From contig NZ_BMNE01000014.1 of assembly GCF_014646295.1 (NCBI RefSeq), forward strand, positions 1 through 64,000: 64,000 nt of DNA, given 5' to 3'. The notes below the pieces were generated by a model, which worked only from the letters and a program-made list of their open reading frames with translations, was not told the origin of the DNA and did not search any database. Shown here piece by piece: positions 16,957 through 24,747 of this stretch. Every line of letters starts with the position of its first letter. Position 1 is the stretch's first letter. The position numbers were made by a program, and so were the translations under genes. The stretch comes from Nocardia rhizosphaerihabitans (lineage in GTDB: Bacteria; Actinomycetota; Actinomycetes; Mycobacteriales; Mycobacteriaceae).

Positions 16957-17796
16957 ATGACCATTTCCGAAATCTGGCACACCGACTCGGGGCAGGGCAC
17001 CCCGGTGGTTCTGATCCACGGATACACCGTCGATCACCGCGTGCTGCTTCCGCTCGAAGCCGCGTTCGCCGAGCGGCCGGGGTTCCGCAGGATCTACCTG
17101 GATCTCCCCGGACACGGCAACAGCCCACGGGTGGCGGGCGCGACCAGTGCGAACACCGTGGTGGAAGCCGTGATCGACAATATTCGCCGACTCGTGGGCG
17201 ATCAGCGGTTCGCCGTCGTCGGACAGTCCTTCGGCGGTCAGATCGCTCGGGCCGTGACCGCGGCGTTCGGCGAGCAGGTCCTGGGAATGGCACTGCTCGT
17301 GCCGGTCGTCCGATGGGGAGACGACCGAACGCTTCCCGGTGTGACGACGCTGAGCCGCGACGACGACTTCCTGGCCGGGCTCCCCTCCGACGAGCGCGAG
17401 CTGTTCGCACTGGTGATGGCGCACCTGGACGAAACCCGCTGGAAGCAGTTCCGTGAGTACATCCTTCCGGGCTGGCATGTGCACGACCGGGCCGCGGCGG
17501 CCGAACTGGAGGCGGCATTCCTGCTCCCCGAGTCCCCGGAGTCCGCCGTTGCGCCGCACCGTGGCCGCCACCTGGTCGTCACCACCCGTCGCGACGCACT
17601 CGTCGGCTGGCGCGATCAGCTCGCCTTGCTGGACCACTACCCGCGGATGACCGCCGCGATCCTCGACGACGCCGGGCACAATCCTCAGGTCGAGGCGCCG
17701 CGTGCCACCGCGGCCCTCGTCGCCGAGTGGCTCGACGCGCTCGATGACGAGGAATCCGCCGGCGCCAGTACCGGGTTCGAGCCTGCCGCCACCTGA
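16957..17796 (+). CDS. Alpha/beta-fold hydrolase
   Basis: A 279-residue alpha/beta hydrolase. The oxyanion region is VVLIHGYTVDH, the nucleophile elbow is GQSFGG, and the catalytic histidine lies in DDAGHNPQVE. There is no signal peptide, so it acts in the cytoplasm, probably as an esterase, lactonase or C-C hydrolase. It follows merR by 36 bases on the same strand and may be co-expressed with it. The substrate is unknown. Confidence 0.82.
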   Translation: MTISEIWHTDSGQGTPVVLIHGYTVDHRVLLPLEAAFAERPGFRRIYLDLPGHGNSPRVAGATSANTVVEAVIDNIRRLVGDQRFAVVGQSFGGQIARAVTAAFGEQVLGMALLVPVVRWGDDRTLPGVTTLSRDDDFLAGLPSDERELFALVMAHLDETRWKQFREYILPGWHVHDRAAAAELEAAFLLPESPESAVAPHRGRHLVVTTRRDALVGWRDQLALLDHYPRMTAAILDDAGHNPQVEAPRATAALVAEWLDALDDEESAGASTGFEPAAT

Positions 17797-17903
17797 CGGC
17801 GGTTCCGGTCATCCGGATGCTGCACGGCAACGCCGAAGATACTCGTAGAGAAAGACACCGCCGCTCACCGCCGCGCTGCGGTGAGCGGCCGGGTGACGGC
17901 GGC

Positions 17904-19388
17904 TCAGAATCCCGGCGGACGGCGGAACCCGCCGATCACTTCCGCGAGGAGCCGCACGAACTGCACCGCGGTGCGGTCGTGCAGATACGGCGCGATGACC
18001 TGGATGCCGACCGGCAGCCCGTCCCGAGTCGCCCCGACCGGCGCCACTGCCGCGGGGAGATGGTTGAGCGAGGACGGCGCCACCCACCTGAGCATCTCGT
18101 GATATGGCCGGTCGGTGCCGTCGACCTGCAGCGTTCGGACCGACCAGCTGGGATCGGGTCGATGGTCGTGCGGGAAGGCTGCGGTGGGGCTCACCGGACA
18201 GATGAGCACGTCGACGTCGCCGAAGAACTCGGCCCAGCGGCGGCGGGAGTGTTGCCGACGTTCATCGAGTGCGTGCCAGTCGCGGAAGCGGATCGTCAGG
18301 TCGGAGGCGAATCCACCTGCGGCGCCTTCGGCCGCGGTGAGCTCCACGAGCCCGGCATACGACTCGTCCGGCTCGATCAACCCGCTCTGCGCCACCAGCA
18401 ACGGGTAATACAGAGCCATCGTCTCTTCGAGCCCGACCGGTCCCTTGCCCTCGACCACGACGGCGCCTTCTCCGCGCACCGCCTCCAGAACCGACTGCAT
18501 GATGTCGACCAATTCACCGTCGAGGGGGCAGAAAAGGTCATCGAGCCACGCCGCGACCCGGAACTCCCGCAGGGTATTCGACCTGGCGGCCGGCAGATCA
18601 AGTCGCCATCCCGGGGCGTTTTCCCGGTCTGCTCCCGCGAGGACATCGAGACCTAGATCGAGATCGTCGGCGTGTCTGCCGAGCGGGCCCAGCACTGCCA
18701 TGTCGAACTCCGCCAGCGATCCGGGAGCATGTCCGGATACGCTCCCGTGCCTCGGCACGATTCCGTAGGACGGGCGCAAGCCGTACACGCCGCAGAAATG
18801 GGCGGGCACTCGAATCGAACCCGCCGTGTCACCGCCCAGTTCGAGACCGGTCAACCCCGCGGCAAGGGCCGCGGCGGAGCCGCCGGACGAACCGCCAGGA
18901 CCGCGCGACGGATCCCACGGATTGTTCGTGGTTCCGTACACCTCGTTGTAGGTCTGCCAGTCCCTGGCGTCGGCCGGCAGGTTGGACTTGCCGAACACGA
19001 CAGCTCCCGCGTTCTTGAGCCGTGCGACCGATTCTGCATCGCTGGTCGAGACGTGATGCCCCCAGCGCGTCGAACCTCCGGTGGTCCGCATTCCCGCGAC
19101 CTCGAGGCTGTCCTTGACTGTCACCGGAACACCGTGCAGGGGGCCGAGCGGCTCGCCTCGGGAGACCGCGCGGTCAGCGTCGGATGCCGCGGCTCGCGCG
19201 CCCTCCTCGTCCCGGGCGACGATGGCGTTCACCTGCGGACCGAATCGCCGCAGCCGGTCGAGGTAGTGGTCGAGCAGCTCGACGCTCGACACTTCCTTTG
19301 CGGCGATGGCGGCGGCGAGCTCGGCTGCGGAGCGAAATGCTGGATCGGAAATGAGAACCTCCAGGAAAGCCTGAATCAGGGCGATCAC
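17904..19388 (-). CDS. Amidase (amidase-signature family)
   Basis: About 494 residues with the complete amidase signature: catalytic lysine in VPVTVKDSLEVAG, the GPGGSSGGSAAALAAG loop with the cis-serine, and the nucleophile serine in GGDTAGSIRVPAHF. It would hydrolyse a carboxamide to acid and ammonia. The GTG at 19388 is a possible start. A GGAGG site about 40 bases further in precedes an ATT codon, so the real start is uncertain. It stands alone, divergent from the decarboxylase operon, and may supply free aromatic acid from an amide. Confidence 0.85.
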   Translation of the reverse strand: MIALIQAFLEVLISDPAFRSAAELAAAIAAKEVSSVELLDHYLDRLRRFGPQVNAIVARDEEGARAAASDADRAVSRGEPLGPLHGVPVTVKDSLEVAGMRTTGGSTRWGHHVSTSDAESVARLKNAGAVVFGKSNLPADARDWQTYNEVYGTTNNPWDPSRGPGGSSGGSAAALAAGLTGLELGGDTAGSIRVPAHFCGVYGLRPSYGIVPRHGSVSGHAPGSLAEFDMAVLGPLGRHADDLDLGLDVLAGADRENAPGWRLDLPAARSNTLREFRVAAWLDDLFCPLDGELVDIMQSVLEAVRGEGAVVVEGKGPVGLEETMALYYPLLVAQSGLIEPDESYAGLVELTAAEGAAGGFASDLTIRFRDWHALDERRQHSRRRWAEFFGDVDVLICPVSPTAAFPHDHRPDPSWSVRTLQVDGTDRPYHEMLRWVAPSSLNHLPAAVAPVGATRDGLPVGIQVIAPYLHDRTAVQFVRLLAEVIGGFRRPPGF

Positions 19389-19418
19389 ACGCCGCCCGGA
19401 TAGCGCCGTCCATTTTCG

Positions 19419-19464
19419 CCGAACGTTGGTTCGGTCACCAGCACGGAGTTCCGTCAGGCGGAAC
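19419..19464. promoter_or_regulatory. Inverted repeats in the amidase/UbiD divergent gap
   Basis: Two inverted repeats occur: CCGAAC-GTTG-GTTCGG (19419-19434) and GTTCC-N7-GGAAC (19448-19464). They sit in the 266-base divergent region between the amidase and the UbiD gene and are candidate operators. No other gene is apparent in this gap. Confidence 0.4.
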
Positions 19465-19654
19465 GTTCTCCGGAAACTGCCCAGATCTCGCGGCGGATCG
19501 CTGCGCAATCATCCGAAAACCAGATGGTGGAAAGCAGAAACTTCTATTGGACTCGGGCTTCTTCGGGCAGCAAAGTTGAGGAGGAACGCAAAACTAATCG
19601 AGAAAGGGGATAGGGCCTCGATGTCGAGGGATATCGAGACCTTGTAACTTCGCT

Positions 19655-21094
19655 ATGACTGTGTTTCGTGATCTACGGCATTACATCGACAATCTCACCG
19701 ATCACCTGGGCGACGATGAGGTGCGTGTGGTCGACGGCGCGCATTGGGACCTCGAAATCGGTGGCATCACAGAACTGGTCGCCGAGAAAGAAGGGCCCGC
19801 TTTGTTGTTCGACAACATTCCCGGATATCCGACGGGTTATCGGGTCTTCACGAACTTCATGGGCACCGCGCAGCGGTGCGCCGTCGCGCTCGGTTTGCCC
19901 GCGGACACGTCGAAGATGGAGATCATCCGCGCGTGGAAGGATCTCAGCAAGCGAATCGAGCCGATTCCGCCGGTCGTGGTGACGTCGGGAGCGGTACTCG
20001 AAAACGTCATGGAGGGAGCCGCAGTCGATCTGACTGCCTTCCCCACGCCGCGCTGGCACGACGGTGACGGCGGCCGCTACATCGGCACCGCCTGCATGGT
20101 CATCACTCGCGATCCGGACTCGGGATGGGTGAACATCGGCACCTATCGAGCGTGCGTGCAGGGCAAGGACCGGCTGTCGCTGTGGATGCTGGGCAACCGG
20201 CATGCGCGCGCGATCGCGAAGAAGTACTGGGACCGCGGTGAGGCGTGCCCGATCGCTGTTGTCGTCGGATCGGACCCGATTCTGTCCACGGTCGCCGCAA
20301 TCGCCGCGCCCGAGGGGGTTTCGGAGTACGACGTGGCCGGTGGGTTGCGTGGCGAGGCGGTCGAGGTGCTGTATGCACCCGGAACCGATCTGCCGATTCC
20401 CGCGCACGCCGAGATCGTCATCCAGGGCGAGATGCCTCCGGTCGAGGAGGAGTCGGTGCTGGAAGGTCCCTTCGGGGAGTGGACGGGCTATTTCACGCAT
20501 GCCGGCCAGGAGACGGTGGTGCGAGTCAACCGGATCATGCACCGAGATGCGCCGATCATTCTCGGTGCGCCACCGATGATTCCGACGGTACCCGCCGGCG
20601 ACCAGTCGGTGCCGCTGTATTCCGCGTCGGTCACCTGGGATCATCTGGAAGCGTCGGGAGTACAGAACATCCGTGGCGTATGGGCGTACGCGCGCCAGTT
20701 GATGATGGTGATCTCTGTCGAGCAGACCGGCGCGGGCGATGCGATGCACGCGCTGCTGGCGGCGGCCGGGCGAAAGCGGACCGGTGGCATGGAGCGCTAC
20801 TTCGTCGTGGTCGACGAGGACATCGATATCACTGACATCAATCACGTGCTCTGGGCGATATTCACGCGGGTCGATCCGTCCGAGTCGATGCACATCCTGC
20901 GGGCCCCGACCACCGCGATCGACCCGCGATTGTCACCGGCCAAGCGCGCCGCCGGGGATATGTCGATGGGGATCGTCCTCATCGATGCTTGCAAACCGTT
21001 CGCATGGAAGGACGACTACCCCCGCTCGAACCGTTTCGACGAGCCGTACCGCGCCGAGATCCGCGAGAAGTGGAAGGCATCGCTGACGCTGTAG
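19655..21094 (+). CDS. UbiD-family (prenylated-FMN) decarboxylase
   Basis: A 479-residue member of the UbiD family, reversible non-oxidative decarboxylases that use prenylated FMN on aromatic or unsaturated acids. Family-typical stretches are visible, including RACVQGKDRLSLWMLGNRHA, the substrate/Mn region GEMPPVEEESVLEGPFGEW with TGYFTHAG, and VVDEDIDITDINHVLWA. It heads an operon with a PNPOx-like protein and UbiX, the enzyme that makes its cofactor. This recalls the three-gene phenolic-acid decarboxylase operons, although here the middle gene is different. It probably removes a ring carboxylate before or after hydroxylation. Confidence 0.88.
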   Translation: MTVFRDLRHYIDNLTDHLGDDEVRVVDGAHWDLEIGGITELVAEKEGPALLFDNIPGYPTGYRVFTNFMGTAQRCAVALGLPADTSKMEIIRAWKDLSKRIEPIPPVVVTSGAVLENVMEGAAVDLTAFPTPRWHDGDGGRYIGTACMVITRDPDSGWVNIGTYRACVQGKDRLSLWMLGNRHARAIAKKYWDRGEACPIAVVVGSDPILSTVAAIAAPEGVSEYDVAGGLRGEAVEVLYAPGTDLPIPAHAEIVIQGEMPPVEEESVLEGPFGEWTGYFTHAGQETVVRVNRIMHRDAPIILGAPPMIPTVPAGDQSVPLYSASVTWDHLEASGVQNIRGVWAYARQLMMVISVEQTGAGDAMHALLAAAGRKRTGGMERYFVVVDEDIDITDINHVLWAIFTRVDPSESMHILRAPTTAIDPRLSPAKRAAGDMSMGIVLIDACKPFAWKDDYPRSNRFDEPYRAEIREKWKASLTL

Positions 21095-21134
21095 GGCAGG
21101 CAGATACCGAGTCGAACGGAAAGGCGTGACCTTC

Positions 21135-21605
21135 ATGACCATCCCCATCGAGATCAGCGCGCTCCTGCGCGGATTTCCTCCTACCGGCGTGCAAGAGCAG
21201 GCCTTTCCGTTCCTCTCGGTCGACGAGAACGGATTCCCGCACAGTGCCCTGCTGTCGCGTTCGGAGCTCGAGCCCGCCGCTGACGGCGAAACACTGTTGG
21301 CGGCGGTGGCCGGCCGCAGAACGCGGACGAACCTGCGGCGCTCGGGTACCGCCGCATTGATCGCGGTCGACGGCTCGGTGTGCCACCACGTGAAACTCCG
21401 CCTGGTCGGCTCGCCCATCGACGACTACATCCTCGGCTGCGAGTTCGCGATGGTCGAGCACACCCGTGACGACCTCGGGATTCCCTTGCAGGCATTGATG
21501 TTCCGTACCTCGGCGGAGCTCGCCGTCCAGGAGAACTGGTCTCGTAGTGCGGACATGTTCACTCGCCTGCTCGACGCCAGAGCCACCAGGGAGGGACGGC
21601 GATGA
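21135..21605 (+). CDS. Pyridoxamine-5'-phosphate-oxidase-like (split-barrel) protein
   Basis: About 156 residues with the look of the flavin-binding split-barrel fold (LSVDENGFPHSALLSRSELE, RRTRTNLRRSGTAALIAVDG). The ATG at 21135 is chosen because GGAAAGG lies ten bases before it; a GTG at 21126 is the alternative. It lies between ubiD and ubiX homologues, with an ATGA overlap into ubiX. It may bind FMN or prenyl-FMN, or act as an accessory subunit of the decarboxylase. This is inference from position only. Confidence 0.7.
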   Translation: MTIPIEISALLRGFPPTGVQEQAFPFLSVDENGFPHSALLSRSELEPAADGETLLAAVAGRRTRTNLRRSGTAALIAVDGSVCHHVKLRLVGSPIDDYILGCEFAMVEHTRDDLGIPLQALMFRTSAELAVQENWSRSADMFTRLLDARATREGRR

Positions 21606-22231
21606 CCGGGTCGGCAAGGCGCATCATCGTCGGCATCACCGGCGCCAGCGGCGCACCCTTCGCGGTGCGGGTGCTGCAGATGCTGCGCGAAATACCCGAG
21701 ATCGAAACGCATCTGGTGATGAGCGCCTGGGCGCGGACCAATATCGAGATGGAGACGCCCTACAGCGTGCGCGAGGTCGCGGAGCTGGGCGACGTCAGCT
21801 ACAAGCTGGGGGAGCAGGGTGCGGCGATCTCCTCGGGATCGTTCCGAACGGAGGGGATGATCGTCGTGCCATGCAGCATGCGAACTCTCGCGGCCATCCG
21901 GCACGGACACGCGGACAATCTCGTGTGCCGTGCCGCCGATGTCGTACTCAAAGAGCACCGCCGCTTGGTCGTGGTGCCACGAGAGATGCCGCTCAACGAG
22001 ATCCACCTCGAGAACATGCTCGGGTTGAGCCGGATGGGCGCACGCCTCGTGCCGCCGATGCCCGCCTTCTACAACCGGCCCGAGACCATCGACGACATCG
22101 TCGACCACGTCGCGACGCGGATCCTCGATCAGTTCGACCTCGATGCGCCACAGGCGAAGCGGTGGCGTGGTCTGGATGTGGCGCGGCACGAGCGGGTCGC
22201 GGCGACAGTCGGCTTACGGGCCTCCGAGTAG
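21602..22231 (+). CDS. ubiX: UbiX-type flavin prenyltransferase
   Basis: A 209-residue flavin prenyltransferase that attaches a dimethylallyl group to FMN to make prenyl-FMN for UbiD enzymes. The N-terminal GITGASGAPFAVRVL and the FMN/phosphate regions SSGSFRTEGMIVVPCSMRTL and EMPLNEIHLENMLGLSRMGA are diagnostic. It overlaps the PNPOx-like gene by four bases and ends directly against the convergent lysR. Its presence in the same operon strongly supports UbiD activity of the first gene. Confidence 0.92.
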   Translation: MTGSARRIIVGITGASGAPFAVRVLQMLREIPEIETHLVMSAWARTNIEMETPYSVREVAELGDVSYKLGEQGAAISSGSFRTEGMIVVPCSMRTLAAIRHGHADNLVCRAADVVLKEHRRLVVVPREMPLNEIHLENMLGLSRMGARLVPPMPAFYNRPETIDDIVDHVATRILDQFDLDAPQAKRWRGLDVARHERVAATVGLRASE

Positions 22232-23128
22232 CTATGACGCGGCCGGTCGCTGCGCGGCGAGCGCGGTAGTGTGCGCGACAAAAGCCCGCGTCGCGCGACT
22301 GGCCGCGCCGTCACGCCAGATGATGCCGAGACGCCCCAGCGGCAGCTCCGGCACCGCCACCCCGACGACCCGATCATTGTGGGACAGCGCCGAGTGCGGG
22401 ACCACGGCGACGCCGAGCCCCTTCTCCACCATTCGGACGAGCATGTCGGGACTTCCAGCCTCGAACGCAATGCGTGCCCGAACGCCGGCACGGGCCAGCG
22501 TCTGGTCCAGCTGGCAGCGCAGTCCGGACCCTTCGGGCAGTGCGATCAAGGGGCGTTCGCCGAGGAAATTCAGGGGGAGATCGGCGCGGTGCGCGAAGGG
22601 GTCGGCGGGGGTGACCACCGCGACGACTCGTTCATTGTGTAATTCACGCGTGCGCACACCGGCGGGTGTCGAGTCGTTGAGGCTGGTGAACGCGACGTCG
22701 AGGGCGCCCTCGGAAACGCGTCGTTTGAGTGCCGCCGCGGTGTCCTCGACCAGCGATATGTCGACGCCGCGATGTATGCGTTGGAACGAGGCGAGGACCT
22801 CCGGCAGATCGATACTGTGGGGTGAGAACGGACTGACACTGCCGACCGCCACATGCCCGCGGATCAATCCGGTGAGCGCATCGATCGATTCCCGCGCAGC
22901 GGCGAGAGCGTCCATCACCGCGCGGGCATGCGGCAGTAGTGCGGCACCGGCGGCGGTCAGTCTGACCGCTCGCGGCCCTCGGTCGAAAAGTTGTTGTCCC
23001 AGTTCGCGTTCCAGTGCCTTGATGTGCACGCTGATGCCGGACTGGGCGACATGGACGTGCTGAGCGGCACCGGTGAAGGTGCCTGCCTCAGCAACGGCGA
23101 TGAAGTAGTGCAGATGACGCAGATCCAT
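22232..23128 (-). CDS. LysR-family transcriptional regulator
   Basis: A 298-residue LysR regulator: N-terminal helix-turn-helix (MDLRHLHYFIAVAEAGTFTG with AAQHVHVAQSGISVHIKALE) followed by a periplasmic-binding-like effector domain. It begins eight bases after the SDR gene and is therefore probably the last gene of the dioxygenase operon 26168-23137, an unusual arrangement because LysR genes are normally divergent from their targets. It likely senses an aromatic acid and may act on the dioxygenase or the convergent decarboxylase operon. Confidence 0.88.
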   Translation of the reverse strand: MDLRHLHYFIAVAEAGTFTGAAQHVHVAQSGISVHIKALERELGQQLFDRGPRAVRLTAAGAALLPHARAVMDALAAARESIDALTGLIRGHVAVGSVSPFSPHSIDLPEVLASFQRIHRGVDISLVEDTAAALKRRVSEGALDVAFTSLNDSTPAGVRTRELHNERVVAVVTPADPFAHRADLPLNFLGERPLIALPEGSGLRCQLDQTLARAGVRARIAFEAGSPDMLVRMVEKGLGVAVVPHSALSHNDRVVGVAVPELPLGRLGIIWRDGAASRATRAFVAHTTALAAQRPAAS

Positions 23129-23136
23129 GGGTGAGT

Positions 23137-23958
23137 TCAGGACGTCAGTTCGCCGCCGAGCGGGACCAAACCGCGGCTATGCAGCCCGCCGTCGGAATGG
23201 ATGACGCAACCGGTGACCGATGTCGTGCGTTCCTTGGACGCCAAGTACACATACGCCCAGGCGTGATCGGTGGGTTGCGACGCGACCTGCAACGGGTTGG
23301 TCTGGCGAATGAGTTCGGGCAGGTCGGCCATATCGGCCAGGCGGATGTCGCCGGAATCCATGGCCTCGAGGCCACGTAACTGCGTGACGGTTCCGCCGGG
23401 GGCGACCGCGTTGACCCTGATGTTCGGGGCCAGCTCGAAGGAGAGCTGGGAGAGCAGTCCACGAACCGCGAATTTGGAGCCGGTGTAGAGCGGACCACCA
23501 CCGCCGGGAAGAAAGCCGGCGTTGGAGATGGTCAGCACCACGTTGCCTTGTGTTTTGGACAGCTCGGGCAAGGCGGCCTTGACCGCCAACAGCGAACCCT
23601 TCACGTTGATGTCGAACATCTCGCTGAACGCCGCGTCGATGCGGTCCTCGGCCAAGCTTTCCAGCGACACGAAGTAGTCGAAAATGCCCGCGACAGTGAC
23701 CAGCACATCCAGTTTGCCGAAGCGTTCGACTGTGTCGGCGACAGCTCGCTTGTGGTCGTCGAGACTGCGGACGTCACCACCGGTGGCCCAGACGTTTCCG
23801 CCGGGCAGCGCTCGGAGCTCGGCCACCGCCTCGTCCGAGCGATCGAGCACCCCGACCCGGGCCCCTTCCTCCACGAACCGCTCCACCACGGCCCGCCCGA
23901 TCCCGGTGCCACCACCGGTGATCAGCACGACTTTCCCGGTCAGCCAACCTTCACTCAT
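23137..23958 (-). CDS. cis-dihydrodiol dehydrogenase-type SDR (BphB/HcaB-like)
   Basis: A 273-residue short-chain dehydrogenase. The NAD site is VLITGGGTGIGRAVVERF, and the catalytic Ser and Tyr-x3-Lys lie in TISNAGF and LYTGSKFAV. The ending SDGGLHSRGLVPLG and the overall layout resemble BphB/HcaB enzymes, which oxidise cis-dihydrodiols made by Rieske dioxygenases to catechols. The operon context (alpha and beta subunits just upstream) supports this. A strong GGAGGAGA site precedes the ATG. Confidence 0.82.
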   Translation of the reverse strand: MSEGWLTGKVVLITGGGTGIGRAVVERFVEEGARVGVLDRSDEAVAELRALPGGNVWATGGDVRSLDDHKRAVADTVERFGKLDVLVTVAGIFDYFVSLESLAEDRIDAAFSEMFDINVKGSLLAVKAALPELSKTQGNVVLTISNAGFLPGGGGPLYTGSKFAVRGLLSQLSFELAPNIRVNAVAPGGTVTQLRGLEAMDSGDIRLADMADLPELIRQTNPLQVASQPTDHAWAYVYLASKERTTSVTGCVIHSDGGLHSRGLVPLGGELTS

Positions 23959-24010
23959 ATCTCTCCTCCTCGAACTTCCGGCCGCCTCGGGCGGGCCGAA
24001 AGAATAAGCG

Positions 24011-24217
24011 TCACAACGTCGCCGGGCCGATCGAGCCCTCGAGCATGCGGGTGAACACCTCGGTGCTCTGCCAGGTCAGGGCTTCGAGCACGACGGGATC
24101 CACCCGAATGCTGGTACCTCGCCGCGGCGAGATGATCTCGAGCCGCTCACCGTTGCCGGTGGCGACGATCCGCAGGATCACGTCGGCGAACTCATTGCTC
24201 AGTCGCAGCGGCGTCAC
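24011..24217 (-). CDS. Small conserved-looking protein of a dioxygenase operon, 68 aa
   Basis: A 68-residue protein starting at GTG, which overlaps the stop of the beta-subunit gene by four bases (GTGA). Translational coupling argues that it is real. The sequence has two beta-hairpin-like parts (FADVILRIVATGNGERLEI and RRGTSIRVDPVVLEALTW) and no cysteines, so it is not a ferredoxin. I do not recognise a named family. A chaperone-like, assembly or regulatory role for the Rieske oxygenase is only a guess from position. Confidence 0.6.
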   Translation of the reverse strand: MTPLRLSNEFADVILRIVATGNGERLEIISPRRGTSIRVDPVVLEALTWQSTEVFTRMLEGSIGPATL

Positions 24218-24747
24218 AGAAAGATCCCGAGGTTCGCCGTCACCAGCGTGGTGTGTGCCAAGTGCACTGTGCGCGCGGCCAGTCGCCAGCCCTCGGCGGT
24301 GTCGTGCAGAATGTCGAACCGTTCCCCGACGATGAGATCGGATTCGACACCGTCGCCCTGGGCTCGGAAGCACAGGAAGTTGCTTCGCACATCGTATTTC
24401 CCGGCGATGTCGAGCGCGTCGACGCGAACATTCGTCACGAGGCGCTGGGTGCGTGACGGCGGATCTTCCGCGTAGGCATGCTCGGTGTAGAGCCGGGACA
24501 CCCGCATCTTCATCGACGCGTAGTTGTCCTTCATGTGGAATCCGGTGGGCGAGAACTCGAGATTGCGTGCTTCCGGGCCGCGGGTCACCCGGATGGGCAT
24601 CACATACACCAGCTCCTCCGACAGGCATCCCAGCCACCGGTCGAATTCCCGATGATCCAGGTATTCCGCTTCGCGGAAGAGGAACTCGGCGCATTCCGCG
24701 GTAATGTCGCGGGGCGTGCCGGTCGTCGATGCGATGCTAACGGTCAC
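24214..24747 (-). CDS. Aromatic-ring-hydroxylating dioxygenase, beta (small) subunit
   Basis: A 177-residue small subunit of a Rieske oxygenase (SnoaL-like cone fold). Typical segments are EAEYLDHREFDRWLGCLSEE, YVMPIRVTRG, HAYAEDPPSRTQRLVTNVRV and LIVGERFDILHDTAEGWRLA. It has no metal site of its own and stabilises the alpha3beta3 hexamer. The GTG start overlaps the alpha-subunit stop (GTGA), and its own stop overlaps the small gene below. Confidence 0.88.
   Translation of the reverse strand: MTVSIASTTGTPRDITAECAEFLFREAEYLDHREFDRWLGCLSEELVYVMPIRVTRGPEARNLEFSPTGFHMKDNYASMKMRVSRLYTEHAYAEDPPSRTQRLVTNVRVDALDIAGKYDVRSNFLCFRAQGDGVESDLIVGERFDILHDTAEGWRLAARTVHLAHTTLVTANLGIFL

Noticed and set aside
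19426..19647. Short plus-strand frame before the UbiD gene
   Set aside because: Arginine-rich with no family features; it covers the probable operator/promoter region.
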